Of a stretch of 64,000 nt of DNA, positions 53,793-62,849 are shown piece by piece. The stretch spans positions 124,001 to 188,000 of the forward strand of contig NZ_BMLS01000001.1 of assembly GCF_014645355.1 (NCBI RefSeq), read 5' to 3'. The position numbers and the translations under genes were made by a program. The DNA is from Bowmanella pacifica (lineage in GTDB: Bacteria > Pseudomonadota > Gammaproteobacteria > Enterobacterales > Alteromonadaceae). Every line of letters begins with the position of its first letter. Positions within the stretch are counted from its first letter, which is position 1. The notes below the pieces were generated by a model. That model was not told where the DNA came from and ran no database searches. It saw nothing but the letters and a program-made list of their open reading frames with translations.

Positions 53793-56034
53793 TTTTCGTG
53801 TCCTGCTTGTTTTTTGTGGCCATGATAGAGAAGGAGAGCAAGTAAAACAATAAAGATACCCTTGCTGAGTCAAGGGGAGTGCCAAACACCCCAATCATTG
53901 CAAATCCGCAAGTTCCAGCGACAATCGCAGGAAATACAGAGGGAAGACTTCGATGACTCTTTATAAAAACAACGGCAAACATGAAAGCGTATAAAATGCT
54001 GCCTAAAATTCCAAGTTCGTAGAACCAATGAAGGTAGGTATTCTTGATATGCCATGGCAAATGAGAAAAGTCGTTATAAAAATACCAATGGTCACTGCCG
54101 AACTTAAAATCACTATTATTCAGTAGCGGAATATTATCCTGCCAAAGTTGCAGGGCTTGCACTTCCACCACAGAACCCTCGGTGTAATTCTTAATATGGA
54201 AAAATAAAGGCCAATGTAAAGGTAAACCACTTGGACCGATTTCATCAGCGTGCAAGGTCAACTCAAATCGGCTGATATCCTGAGCATCCGGCTTATCGAA
54301 AAAGGTCCCGGTGCAACGTCGTTCAGTATTGCTGGCAAAAATCACATTGCGCTGGCACAAGTATACTCCAACTCTGGCCTGCTCCGGGTTGTAAAGTGTC
54401 GCAGTGACACGCAGTGGCGTTTCGGAAGACAAACTGACACGTTGCCCGACCGACATATCTGCACTTCCTCCCAATAGCAAAGCGCCCGCCCCCTCTTTTT
54501 GGCGGATATCGAAACTTCCAGTGTGACTCAATGAATCAGGGTTATGCAGCAAGTAGTTGCGAGGAAAGCTCCCAACCCCGTTGCCCCAAAGTACCGTGAG
54601 CGGACCTTTCTTTGAACTGTCCAGCACGTTTTGCCAATGGTCAAATCGAGTTTGCAAGTCTGCCTGCACCGTTTCAATCCTGCTACCTATCTGATATCCC
54701 CCCGCCATCTGTCGAAGCAGAATCAACGAGGGCCCTAGCAGCACAAATACTAAAACCAATTGCCCCCACTTCACCGGTTTTAATCGGCTGGCCATTTGCA
54801 CTAACGCCACAGGCAAAAGTAGTGCGGTAATCCCAAGTAAACCAACACTCAGGGGGCTAACTGAAATCCATTGGTGGCTGAAGTGGTTAATGATCAGTTG
54901 GTAGATAGCAAACCCCATTCCAAACGCCAGCAGCAGAATTCGCGAGATTGGGTTTAACTGGGGGATTCTTATCACCAACGCAGCACCCAGCAGCGTACCG
55001 CCAATAATGAGCCCGCCAATACTGCCGGTTAGCTTTAGTGCCAGCACACAGAGCAGCGTAAAAAGTAAAACCGGTGAAAACCATGTTTTCATGATGGAAA
55101 TACTGCCTATTCGTCGCTGATACAGATGCAAAATCACAAAAAGAAAAATGCTGACAAATACTGCGATGTAAGTGGTACGTGTGAAGCCTGCAAATGTGAT
55201 ATAGAGCAACCCAAGCAGCGCTGCGGCACTAAAAAGTTTGAAGACATGACTCGCTTGAACCAGCCCCCACAAACAAAAAGGCAAGAGCAAGATGATCACA
55301 CCATCAATGACTTCTCCCCCAGTATGCATTTCACTGAAAATGCCTGTTGTACGGTAGGAAGAACTGGCATCTAACAGGCTGTTGATAAAGGCATAACCGA
55401 TGCCGTGCTCCACCAGAGTATTCAGTACCCCTCGCTCCCAAAGCAGGGTAATCAATAACACGATGGAAGCGGACAACATACCGGTCAGTAACCAACGGGG
55501 AAAGGCCTCGCGTTGCTGCATTGCCCATAGCACCAGAGGCAACAAAAAAATTGCCCATACGGCGGTTTTAGCCAATTTGGCGCCGTAAACATCTTGATAA
55601 TAAGGATTGTGCCAAACAGGCTCAGCGATAAACTCAAAAAGCAGCCAGAACTTCCCTGACCATGCGAGCAGCAGCACCAACAGCATGACTAGCCCAAGGA
55701 CAAATCGCTGATTGTGAAATTGGGGGAATACCAAAGTGCCGCGCAGATAGCCTATGCCAATAGTCAACCACAACACAAAATCCCATTCATTGACCACGAA
55801 GCGTCCACTCGATTGAGTCAAATCAACCCCAACTGCAACCAAAGGAACAACCAATAACCAACTTAAGGGGAAAACAATCAACAAAAAGGCATAAGCGACA
55901 CCAAGTCCCAACATCAGCAGCTTGAATACAGGAAATTCAGCTATGCCGTAAAATGCCAGAGCTAAAAAAGCCCCCCCAATGGCTTTACATATCCAATCCG
56001 TCGTATGCCACGACTTGAACAATGGGATTCTCAT
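53782..56034 (-). CDS. O-antigen ligase/Wzy-like polymerase with a large periplasmic insert
   Basis: This 750-residue membrane protein has about twelve segments. The GEVIDGVIILLLPFC and late LPWHIKNTYLHWFYELGILGSILY motifs are those of Wzy/WaaL-type proteins. Between about 480 and 660 there is a soluble strand-rich region (GVGSFPRNYLLHNPDSL to SDHWYFYNDFSHL) that looks like a carbohydrate-binding-type insert, making the protein much longer than the usual ~420 residues. It probably polymerises or ligates the exopolysaccharide repeat unit. It is divergent from the heparinase-fold gene and overlaps the MBOAT gene. Confidence 0.85.
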   Translation of the reverse strand: MRIPLFKSWHTTDWICKAIGGAFLALAFYGIAEFPVFKLLMLGLGVAYAFLLIVFPLSWLLVVPLVAVGVDLTQSSGRFVVNEWDFVLWLTIGIGYLRGTLVFPQFHNQRFVLGLVMLLVLLLAWSGKFWLLFEFIAEPVWHNPYYQDVYGAKLAKTAVWAIFLLPLVLWAMQQREAFPRWLLTGMLSASIVLLITLLWERGVLNTLVEHGIGYAFINSLLDASSSYRTTGIFSEMHTGGEVIDGVIILLLPFCLWGLVQASHVFKLFSAAALLGLLYITFAGFTRTTYIAVFVSIFLFVILHLYQRRIGSISIMKTWFSPVLLFTLLCVLALKLTGSIGGLIIGGTLLGAALVIRIPQLNPISRILLLAFGMGFAIYQLIINHFSHQWISVSPLSVGLLGITALLLPVALVQMASRLKPVKWGQLVLVFVLLGPSLILLRQMAGGYQIGSRIETVQADLQTRFDHWQNVLDSSKKGPLTVLWGNGVGSFPRNYLLHNPDSLSHTGSFDIRQKEGAGALLLGGSADMSVGQRVSLSSETPLRVTATLYNPEQARVGVYLCQRNVIFASNTERRCTGTFFDKPDAQDISRFELTLHADEIGPSGLPLHWPLFFHIKNYTEGSVVEVQALQLWQDNIPLLNNSDFKFGSDHWYFYNDFSHLPWHIKNTYLHWFYELGILGSILYAFMFAVVFIKSHRSLPSVFPAIVAGTCGFAMIGVFGTPLDSARVSLLFYLLSFSIMATKNKQDTKNAV

Positions 56035-56085
56035 TCCCCATGTCTCCCTGTAAGCTATTGACTAACTTGAAATACGTTAGTGACT

Positions 56086-58023
56086 ATGCGCGCCTCGAAC
56101 ATTGCTTTAGTTTCGCTTCTTTCCTGGCTGATTGCCATAGGGACAGGATTTGGCTTAGCCGCTATTGGGCTTGGCCAAACGCCTTTTGTTCAGGCAGAGA
56201 ATCTCATTAAAGCAAATCTCACTCATAAATCGGCCGCCGTTTCACTTAACACTCCTCATCCCAGGCTAACTCCTGCTATCCAACATGGCGAAAACTTAAC
56301 CCGCTATCTGGCAATATTCCGACAAGGCCCTAATCAGTTTTGTCAGGAGCAACGCCTGACCAGCCAAATCACTTGCCTAGCCCTGACGGGGCACCCTAGG
56401 GCATCAACCCAGCTGCAGACATTGATTGAGGCATATTCACTATCTGCATGCACAGCAGCGGGCAACAAGAATGACGCGTGGCGACTTGCTATAGCGCTGG
56501 ATCAACTAAAAGCAGCAAATCCCAATGTCAGCTACAAGGTGATTGAAGAGAAACTAAAAAACTCTTTGCAACAATGTTTAGATGTACTTGATGCCAGTAG
56601 TGCATCGTTGTGGCATGGGCGCTTTTCGCTAGGTGCAGAAGCATTCATCGTTGCTGCAAGCCTTTATGACGAAGGGGCGTTGCTAGAAAGAGCCTTCTAC
56701 CATTTCAAGCAAAGTGTGTTGGCGCTGGCTCTCACTGAAGGCTGGCCCGGCGGTTTCAACTATTGGGTACAAAATCGTGGCCTGACCTTCTATCTGGCCG
56801 TAAATACTTACCTGCAAAGTGGTGATGACAAAGAATTTAAAGCGCAACTGCAACAATTAGCGCTACGCAACGGCCTTTGGCATATCTACATGACCAGGCC
56901 AGATGGACGTGTTCAAGCTAGCGGAGATGAAGGAAGTCGCACTGATTTGAAGGAAGAGAGCAAAAAAGTGCTGGATCTCATTGCAAGAATTACCCAAGAC
57001 CCGGCCATTGCCACATTTGCTGATTACATCCAGCACCAACATGGCCGGGATAGTTATTACCGTACTGATCATTGGTTGATTCCTTTTACCTTTGACCCTG
57101 GCCTCGATCACCTACCGGCCGATAAAGGATTAGCGGTATTCGATGGGTGGCTGCCAAATCAGGCTATATTTGGTCGCCACTACTTGAACCAGATAATTCT
57201 GCGTACAGGCTGGAAGTCAGATGACAGTTACGTCTTAATTAACGGCGGCCAACAATTCAGCCACCATCAACATGCGGATGCCGGACATTTCACCTATATG
57301 TTTGAGGGGGAGCCCGTCGCCGTTGATGGCGCTGTCTACGACAGCATATTAAGTGATTTCAGGCTGAATTATGGCATCAGAAGTAACGCCAAGAATCTGC
57401 TCAACGTTTCATTTGCTGATACGGATTACCAGCCCAGCTCTCAGTTCAAAACTAATCAGCAGGACGGTTCTCAGCATCTGTCTATGCCCCATGGCAGCGC
57501 TATTCGTAGCGTTGAACACTGGCTTCAGGAGACTAGACGAAGCAATAAGTATAAAAGGGCGGAAATACAACACTACACAACAAACGAGACAGCCCAGGTA
57601 ATACTAGATCTTACCCCCGCTTATTTATCAGGGGGGACAACAGGAAATATCATTCGAGAATTCACCTTTAGCAACAATGGTCGCTTGCAAATTACAGACA
57701 GTGTTAAGCAAACAGGTGGCATCCTGTTGAGTCATTTGAATCTGCCTGGATTAGAGCGTAATACCTGTGTCGATAGCGACCAGGCTGAACAAATTCCTCT
57801 ATCCGATAACCTCCGGCTAACGATTAACACCCAAGGCATACCGGCCTGTGATACAAGTTTTGCCGCGCAATTTTTTGACATACTGGAAAAGCAGCTTTCT
57901 CGCCAGCAAGAGCTGGCAAAAGGGAAAGCTTGGTCCGACGGCCCTTTTCATGTATTAACAGGCGCAGTCCAAACCAATCAGGGCAAGGCCAGGGTGGTAT
58001 ATGACTTCCAGCCTTTAGAGTGA
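56086..58023 (+). CDS. Heparinase II/III-family polysaccharide lyase-like protein
   Basis: This protein of 645 residues has an N-terminal membrane anchor or uncleaved signal (NIALVSLLSWLIAIGTGFGL). Residues ~40-330 form an alpha-helical toroid (YWVQNRGLTFYLAVNTYL), followed by the Heparinase_II_III beta-sandwich with GGQQFSHHQHADAGHFTYMF and AVDGAVYDSI. These His-rich motifs are the expected catalytic region. It may trim or cleave the exopolysaccharide in the periplasm. An in-frame GTG at 56080 is an alternative start; neither has a good ribosome binding site. Its end overlaps the convergent hydrolase gene by 9 bp. Confidence 0.85.
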   Translation: MRASNIALVSLLSWLIAIGTGFGLAAIGLGQTPFVQAENLIKANLTHKSAAVSLNTPHPRLTPAIQHGENLTRYLAIFRQGPNQFCQEQRLTSQITCLALTGHPRASTQLQTLIEAYSLSACTAAGNKNDAWRLAIALDQLKAANPNVSYKVIEEKLKNSLQQCLDVLDASSASLWHGRFSLGAEAFIVAASLYDEGALLERAFYHFKQSVLALALTEGWPGGFNYWVQNRGLTFYLAVNTYLQSGDDKEFKAQLQQLALRNGLWHIYMTRPDGRVQASGDEGSRTDLKEESKKVLDLIARITQDPAIATFADYIQHQHGRDSYYRTDHWLIPFTFDPGLDHLPADKGLAVFDGWLPNQAIFGRHYLNQIILRTGWKSDDSYVLINGGQQFSHHQHADAGHFTYMFEGEPVAVDGAVYDSILSDFRLNYGIRSNAKNLLNVSFADTDYQPSSQFKTNQQDGSQHLSMPHGSAIRSVEHWLQETRRSNKYKRAEIQHYTTNETAQVILDLTPAYLSGGTTGNIIREFTFSNNGRLQITDSVKQTGGILLSHLNLPGLERNTCVDSDQAEQIPLSDNLRLTINTQGIPACDTSFAAQFFDILEKQLSRQQELAKGKAWSDGPFHVLTGAVQTNQGKARVVYDFQPLE

Positions 58024-58842
58024 TGCAACAAAATCAATGGTGAGCAATTCGACCTGTTGCTTCCAGCTACGATTGGAAAAGGTATGGTCTGCGTCTTTGA
58101 TGCGCTTAACACTCACCTTGTTCTTTAACGCCTTTTTCCAATTTTTATCGCTAAAAGCGACCTGTTCAAATTCACGGGCCGTTAAGTCATTGCCACTTAG
58201 AATCAGACAAATCTTATCCTGATAGGCCTGCATACCTTTGAGCATTCTGGCCTGATAGCTTTCCTCAGCGGCAGTCGAAGTGGCAGCCGCGTCTTTAGCG
58301 AAGCCCTTGGCATCCGCAACACTGGCCTTTAAATTGACTCCACCGCGTAATAATTTCTTCCAAAACGCCTTGCTTAGCAATCGTTGCAAGTAATAGTGCT
58401 TAAGCATGGTCTGCCCTTGAGCCGATTGACTTTTTAACCAAGGATTCATCAATACCAGTCCCGTCACACGCCTATCCTGGCAGGCATAAATCATTGCCGC
58501 TGACGCTGCATCACAAAGTCCCCATATGACAAAGCGCTGCAGGCCACTGGTAAGTGCAAACTGGTTCAGAGCAGCCCCGATGTCAGTATCAATCTGCTCA
58601 AATCCCTGTTTGTTGCCAGCGCTATCTCCCATCCCACGATAATCGAAGCGAAATGAGGCGATACCCGCAGTGGCCAGTGCTCGAGATAACTGTACAAACT
58701 GACGGTGACTGCCAACACGATATTGCGGTCCGCCGACCACGATAAGTACGCCTATTGTTGAATCTTGCTCTAGGGGAGCATGGAATATCCCCACACATTT
58801 ATCATCGTTGACCGAAAAAACCTGCGCAACTTCCTTCGTCAT
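58015..58842 (-). CDS. Alpha/beta hydrolase, exosortase A system 'hydrolase 1'
   Basis: This 275-residue alpha/beta hydrolase has FRFDYRGMGDSAG as the oxyanion-region motif and a catalytic His in KDADHTFSNRSW. The nucleophile elbow reads WGLCDAASAA, with Cys110 in place of the usual Ser, as in the exosortase-associated 'hydrolase 1' group. Its start overlaps the stop of hydrolase 2 by 4 bp. It may be a thioesterase or transferase acting on acyl-carrier intermediates of the locus, an inference from the company it keeps. Confidence 0.9.
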   Translation of the reverse strand: MTKEVAQVFSVNDDKCVGIFHAPLEQDSTIGVLIVVGGPQYRVGSHRQFVQLSRALATAGIASFRFDYRGMGDSAGNKQGFEQIDTDIGAALNQFALTSGLQRFVIWGLCDAASAAMIYACQDRRVTGLVLMNPWLKSQSAQGQTMLKHYYLQRLLSKAFWKKLLRGGVNLKASVADAKGFAKDAAATSTAAEESYQARMLKGMQAYQDKICLILSGNDLTAREFEQVAFSDKNWKKALKNKVSVKRIKDADHTFSNRSWKQQVELLTIDFVASL

Positions 58843-59621
58843 AAGCGACCTATAATCTTCTCGTGAACCGCGTGCAAAGCAGGTTCGGTGTAAATATCCG
58901 GAATCTGCCAGAATGTTTGCACATCGACAGCATTAAAACGCGCATCGGGCCACCCTTTCTGGAACTTTCCAACCGCAGGAGGAAGCACTTTGGCGCCCAA
59001 TTCAAGCCAATCCAATGATGACAATAAAGGACTCTCTGGATTAATGCTCAGGGCTTCAATACTGCTAAGCAATGACTCATTGATTGGATAGCCAGCCACC
59101 TCAACTACCTCTCCCTGCCGAATCTTCTCCCGCCAATCCACTTTCTCACCACCATTGAGTACATGATTGGTATGCTTAAGTCGAAGCAGCTGATTAGATA
59201 GCGTTTTTCCACTTGTTATAGGTTTCCAGACTATTTGTCCTTGTATATTCAACGCCTCATGCAACTGAGGTTGAAAATGCAATTGCAACAAAGCACCAAA
59301 CCGCACCCCCAACAAGATAATCTGCCCGGCTCCCTGTTGAGAAAGCCAAGCCCCGGCATCCAACACATTCTGCAACCAGATCTGACTAGTGCTATCTTCT
59401 AGTTCACCCTGACTATCACCTGTACCCGCATAGTCCAATTGAAAGAAGCTGGTACCACGAGTTGATAAATACTGCCCTAACTTAGCCACGACAGCCCGTG
59501 AAAGGTTTAATTCTTCAAATAACCCGGGAACACATAGAACCAGCTGCTTTGTCGAAGCAGGGCCATATCCGGTTAGCAGAATCTGTGAATCACAAGACGG
59601 TATAAACTGTGCAGAAATCAT
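58839..59621 (-). CDS. Alpha/beta-fold protein, exosortase A system 'hydrolase 2'
   Basis: This 260-residue alpha/beta-hydrolase-fold protein has VLCVPGLFEELNLSR and FQLDYAGTGDSQG motifs near the N-terminus. The nucleophile elbow reads LLGVRFGALLQL, with Arg107 where a catalytic Ser should be, so hydrolase activity is doubtful. This is the 'hydrolase 2' of exosortase A loci. It is coupled to hydrolase 1 by a 4-bp overlap and lies 13 bp after a FemAB-like gene. It could be a non-catalytic partner of hydrolase 1. Confidence 0.88.
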   Translation of the reverse strand: MISAQFIPSCDSQILLTGYGPASTKQLVLCVPGLFEELNLSRAVVAKLGQYLSTRGTSFFQLDYAGTGDSQGELEDSTSQIWLQNVLDAGAWLSQQGAGQIILLGVRFGALLQLHFQPQLHEALNIQGQIVWKPITSGKTLSNQLLRLKHTNHVLNGGEKVDWREKIRQGEVVEVAGYPINESLLSSIEALSINPESPLLSSLDWLELGAKVLPPAVGKFQKGWPDARFNAVDVQTFWQIPDIYTEPALHAVHEKIIGRL

Positions 59622-59634
59622 ATTATTACCTGAA

Positions 59635-60690
59635 CTAATCCGGCTGTTTATTGTTCGGTTTTACGTGCTTACTTAAGGTGGATATCTTGTTGACTAATGC
59701 CTTCGCCTGCCCAGCAACACGTTGCCTATTGCAGGCTTGGATCCCCAACAAGGGCTGCCGGGTGTCCATCCAATCCTGTTTGTAGGGATCATCACCGGTT
59801 AAGAAGTCAATCCTAGATACCTTGTCCTGCTCGATAACCCAGTCGAACATCTTTGCACTGAGGACAGTTCCTACACTCTGCGCAGAGTAGTCAGAGCGAT
59901 GAGCAAGTTTGTAGATATAGGCCGTCCGTCCATTAACAAACCACAACTGTGCCGCCACAGGAGTATCATGATGATACATAAGACCCAGCCGCAGCTCACC
60001 GGTTTGCCATTGCATGTTTGCTATCGCATCGATAAAGGCAGGCCAAGGTTCATTTTTCTTCCAGCTATGAAAATACACTTGATGGTAATCGATCAATCCC
60101 TGCATCAATTCGTTGTGATCCCCGGAGGAGAGAATCTTTGCACTATACCCACCTTCCCGCTGCAACTTGTCCTTCTTTCGCTTTAAGGTGTTACATAAAC
60201 GGCTGGGGCGCCCTGCCCAATAATGCTCAACACTTTGAATATTGTCCTGAAACCAGTTTACCGAATGGTCATACTGATGACAGACGAATCCAATTTTTTG
60301 CAACGCATTGGTCCAAACCTTTGCCTGCCCGCTGGTAAGCGGTAGCAGATTGATGCAGTCTGCCTGAGTAAAATGCGCTTCTTGCTGACAAAGCGTGACC
60401 ACCTCATCAATGTGGCTATTGGTTACTCCATACATAGGAGAATAAAAATTACTCATACTATTGAGATAGCAAACGGGTAACCCCAGCTGTTTCTGCTCAT
60501 ATCGGAGCAATGCTAGCGCTGGACTGTAAGCGGCATCCGATACTGGAATCCAAACAGCCTCGCCCCCACCATTAATGTGAGTAGCAAAAGCCTCAAACCA
60601 GCATGTCCGGAGAAAAACCGGTATATCAGAGGCGCAAAGGGCCGAAGATGCATTCAATTCGCTCTCTTGACACTCACTAGCGCTGTTCAT
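59635..60690 (-). CDS. CelD/FemAB-like GNAT-fold acyltransferase, first of two
   Basis: This protein of 351 residues has the tandem-GNAT layout of the CelD/BcsL/FemAB group. Landmarks are EHYWAGRPSRLCNTLKRKKDKL, LWFVNGRTAYIYKLAHR and the C-terminal VSRIDFLTGDDPYKQDWMDTRQPLLG, common in exopolysaccharide loci. It probably transfers an acyl or aminoacyl group to a sugar. It overlaps its neighbour at 60677 by 14 bp. The two share the YWA-x-RP motif and overall length, but are otherwise dissimilar. Confidence 0.85.
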   Translation of the reverse strand: MNSASECQESELNASSALCASDIPVFLRTCWFEAFATHINGGGEAVWIPVSDAAYSPALALLRYEQKQLGLPVCYLNSMSNFYSPMYGVTNSHIDEVVTLCQQEAHFTQADCINLLPLTSGQAKVWTNALQKIGFVCHQYDHSVNWFQDNIQSVEHYWAGRPSRLCNTLKRKKDKLQREGGYSAKILSSGDHNELMQGLIDYHQVYFHSWKKNEPWPAFIDAIANMQWQTGELRLGLMYHHDTPVAAQLWFVNGRTAYIYKLAHRSDYSAQSVGTVLSAKMFDWVIEQDKVSRIDFLTGDDPYKQDWMDTRQPLLGIQACNRQRVAGQAKALVNKISTLSKHVKPNNKQPD

Positions 60691-61816
60691 CTAAAGCACG
60701 TCCATTCATTCGTTTCTTTAATTTCACTGCCCACTGATACACCTGACCAAGGGCGGCGCTAGAGTAATAGCTGGCATTGAGCATCTGACGAGAATCGGTT
60801 GACCATTCAAGCTGTTCGGGTGAGGCGTTGGTATAAAAGTCGATATATCGAAGCCCTTTCATAGTGAAACAGTGTTCGATAAGCGAATGCAATTGCAAAC
60901 GCCCAAAGGCATACTTTTTCATTGACTCGTCATAAGTGGTTTTAAGAATAACCAAGGTATCCACACCGATACAACACAGTCTGGAAGCGACCAAACGGTC
61001 CGCCACATAAGTTTCTGCAACAAAAGCCTTAGCGCCATCACCGGCCTGCATTGCCATAAATTCTTGATAAAACTGTCCCTGCTCGTTACTGGGGTGCAAA
61101 GCAGTACCTTCATAACCTTTCCAACCTTGAGACTCCAACATCCCATAGCGACTGGTAGCACGGTATACTTCCGGTGGTTCGGTGTTAAAAACCAATCTCA
61201 CTTGGCCTAATTCTCTTTCCACCCGATTAAAATAACGACTTATATTCTTGCGCAAATTCTTGGGGCGCTGTGCCCAGTAATCCGAAAAGCTTCCACTCAG
61301 TTCAACTCGAATATCTGTCGCGCTAGCTTGCAGTTCTGGCGAAAGTTGCGTGATCAGTCCTGGATGTTCCAGAGGATCCAGTCCTAAAAAATCCAATCTG
61401 GCAACAGAGCCTGGAATAGCATCGACCAGGGACTGCATAGACAACGCAATATTGGGATCCGCGAGTATTAGCGCCACCTGCGCCTGACTCGGCTTAAATA
61501 TACTCCAGCGCCCACTTCCATTTGACTCAAGCAGCGCCAACGCAACAGGTATACGCGCGCCTTGCGAGGCCTCGCACTGCATCGACTTGCCGTCTGCGCT
61601 AACAGGTAATGCATTGCTATTGTTGCTTTGCCAGGCAACCGCCAAAGATACCTCGGTAGCAAAATACTTCACCAAAAGTTGGCAAAAACTGGCTCCCAGC
61701 ATCATATTGCCACGATGGAACTGGAGATTCAGACGGTGCCAGTCATCCCAAAGTTTTCCAGGGTAGGCGTCAAGGGGCATCACCTGCCATTCAATACAAT
61801 GCTGCGAAAGGCTCAA
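60677..61816 (-). CDS. CelD/FemAB-like GNAT-fold acyltransferase, second of two
   Basis: This protein of 379 residues belongs to the same group. SGSFSDYWAQRPKNLRKNISRYFNRV is the typical central motif, followed by MLESQGWKG, CIGVDTLVILKTTYDESMKKYAFGRLQLHSLIEH and GLRYIDFYTNASPEQLEW. Its N-terminal domain (about 1-130) is a degenerate first GNAT domain. It lies in the same tight operon, with a 4-bp overlap to the PLP-fold gene upstream. Substrate unknown. Confidence 0.84.
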   Translation of the reverse strand: MSLSQHCIEWQVMPLDAYPGKLWDDWHRLNLQFHRGNMMLGASFCQLLVKYFATEVSLAVAWQSNNSNALPVSADGKSMQCEASQGARIPVALALLESNGSGRWSIFKPSQAQVALILADPNIALSMQSLVDAIPGSVARLDFLGLDPLEHPGLITQLSPELQASATDIRVELSGSFSDYWAQRPKNLRKNISRYFNRVERELGQVRLVFNTEPPEVYRATSRYGMLESQGWKGYEGTALHPSNEQGQFYQEFMAMQAGDGAKAFVAETYVADRLVASRLCCIGVDTLVILKTTYDESMKKYAFGRLQLHSLIEHCFTMKGLRYIDFYTNASPEQLEWSTDSRQMLNASYYSSAALGQVYQWAVKLKKRMNGRALDEQR

Positions 61817-62844
61817 TCTAATAGTCCTACAATAAAATCAATTTGACTCTGTTCTAATCCTTGGTGACAAGGTAGCTGAACCAGATGCCGCCGATAATCC
61901 ATGCTAACCTGACACTCGCCAGGAACCAGTTCCTCCCAGCGGTAAATCTGTACACCATGCTGCCTGATATGATTAAAGCCGCTTTCGTCGCTAAGCAAAA
62001 ATGGCAGCACATAAGGGGTCACCTGTTCAGGAAGAACAGGAAACAGTGGTGAGCCATATGATGAGTCAGCCAAGCGTTTTGCCATTTGCATGTAGTTAGC
62101 ACGACGTTTTTCACTGATTTGCCGAGCAGGACGCGTCTCAAGATATTGCCGGGTATTGGTAGCATGAAGACGGCTAACATCACGCGCATCAAAGTAGCGA
62201 TAGCCACTGGCAACCTTCATATGCAACCTTTGCTGCACAGCCTGAACCAGACTCTGCCATTTATTGCTCAGCGCACCGGGCAATTGCCGGTAATGGGCAT
62301 TGAGGTCATCAGCAGATAATGCACCATCCGCTATTAACAATTCCGCTCCCACTTGCACCGGATAGAATTTCACTAAGCTAGTCACGGCCAACTGACCGTA
62401 TAATTTATCCACGACCGCAGCATGAGCTAAATCTTCAATTAACAGCGCCCCCGTCTTTTGACACAGCTCAGCCAGTTCCGGCACGCCGCTATCAAAGCCA
62501 AAATACCGCACGCCCAATAACGCATCTTGTTGCTCCAAGCGTCCGCCAAGAAAGTTCAGGTCAGCAGACAAATTGGTATTAACCGGGTAGAACGCAACCT
62601 GCATGCCAGCCGCAATAAAAGGCTCAACCATGGCCGGGCAATGATAGGCGGGAACCCATATGCGCTTAGCATCAATGGCCATCCCAATGTGGAACAAAGC
62701 ATGACGGGCACGATTATACAGCAAGCTTGAATAAGCACAGGCTTTGGCAGGCTCAGGCGAAAATAATGGGGTAGCGTCGGCCAGCGCCTTAATAGATGGC
62801 GGAGCAAAACAAGCGGCGTCAGCCAGGGGCGGTAAAAATGTCAT
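61813..62844 (-). CDS. DegT/DnrJ-like PLP-fold protein
   Basis: This protein of 343 residues has the aspartate-aminotransferase fold of the DegT/DnrJ/EryC1 group. VPAYHCPAMVEPFIAAGMQVAFYPVN resembles the N-terminal substrate loop, LIEDLAHAAV the PLP-ring Asp region, and SLVKFYPVQVGAELL the Lys region. It is shorter than most family members, and the glycine-rich stretch after the Lys is degenerate, so it may not be an active sugar aminotransferase. MTFLPPLADA at 62844 is chosen because it begins 5 bp after the deacetylase stop; an earlier in-frame start lies inside that gene. Confidence 0.78.
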   Translation of the reverse strand: MTFLPPLADAACFAPPSIKALADATPLFSPEPAKACAYSSLLYNRARHALFHIGMAIDAKRIWVPAYHCPAMVEPFIAAGMQVAFYPVNTNLSADLNFLGGRLEQQDALLGVRYFGFDSGVPELAELCQKTGALLIEDLAHAAVVDKLYGQLAVTSLVKFYPVQVGAELLIADGALSADDLNAHYRQLPGALSNKWQSLVQAVQQRLHMKVASGYRYFDARDVSRLHATNTRQYLETRPARQISEKRRANYMQMAKRLADSSYGSPLFPVLPEQVTPYVLPFLLSDESGFNHIRQHGVQIYRWEELVPGECQVSMDYRRHLVQLPCHQGLEQSQIDFIVGLLD

Positions 62845-62849
62845 ATGTT

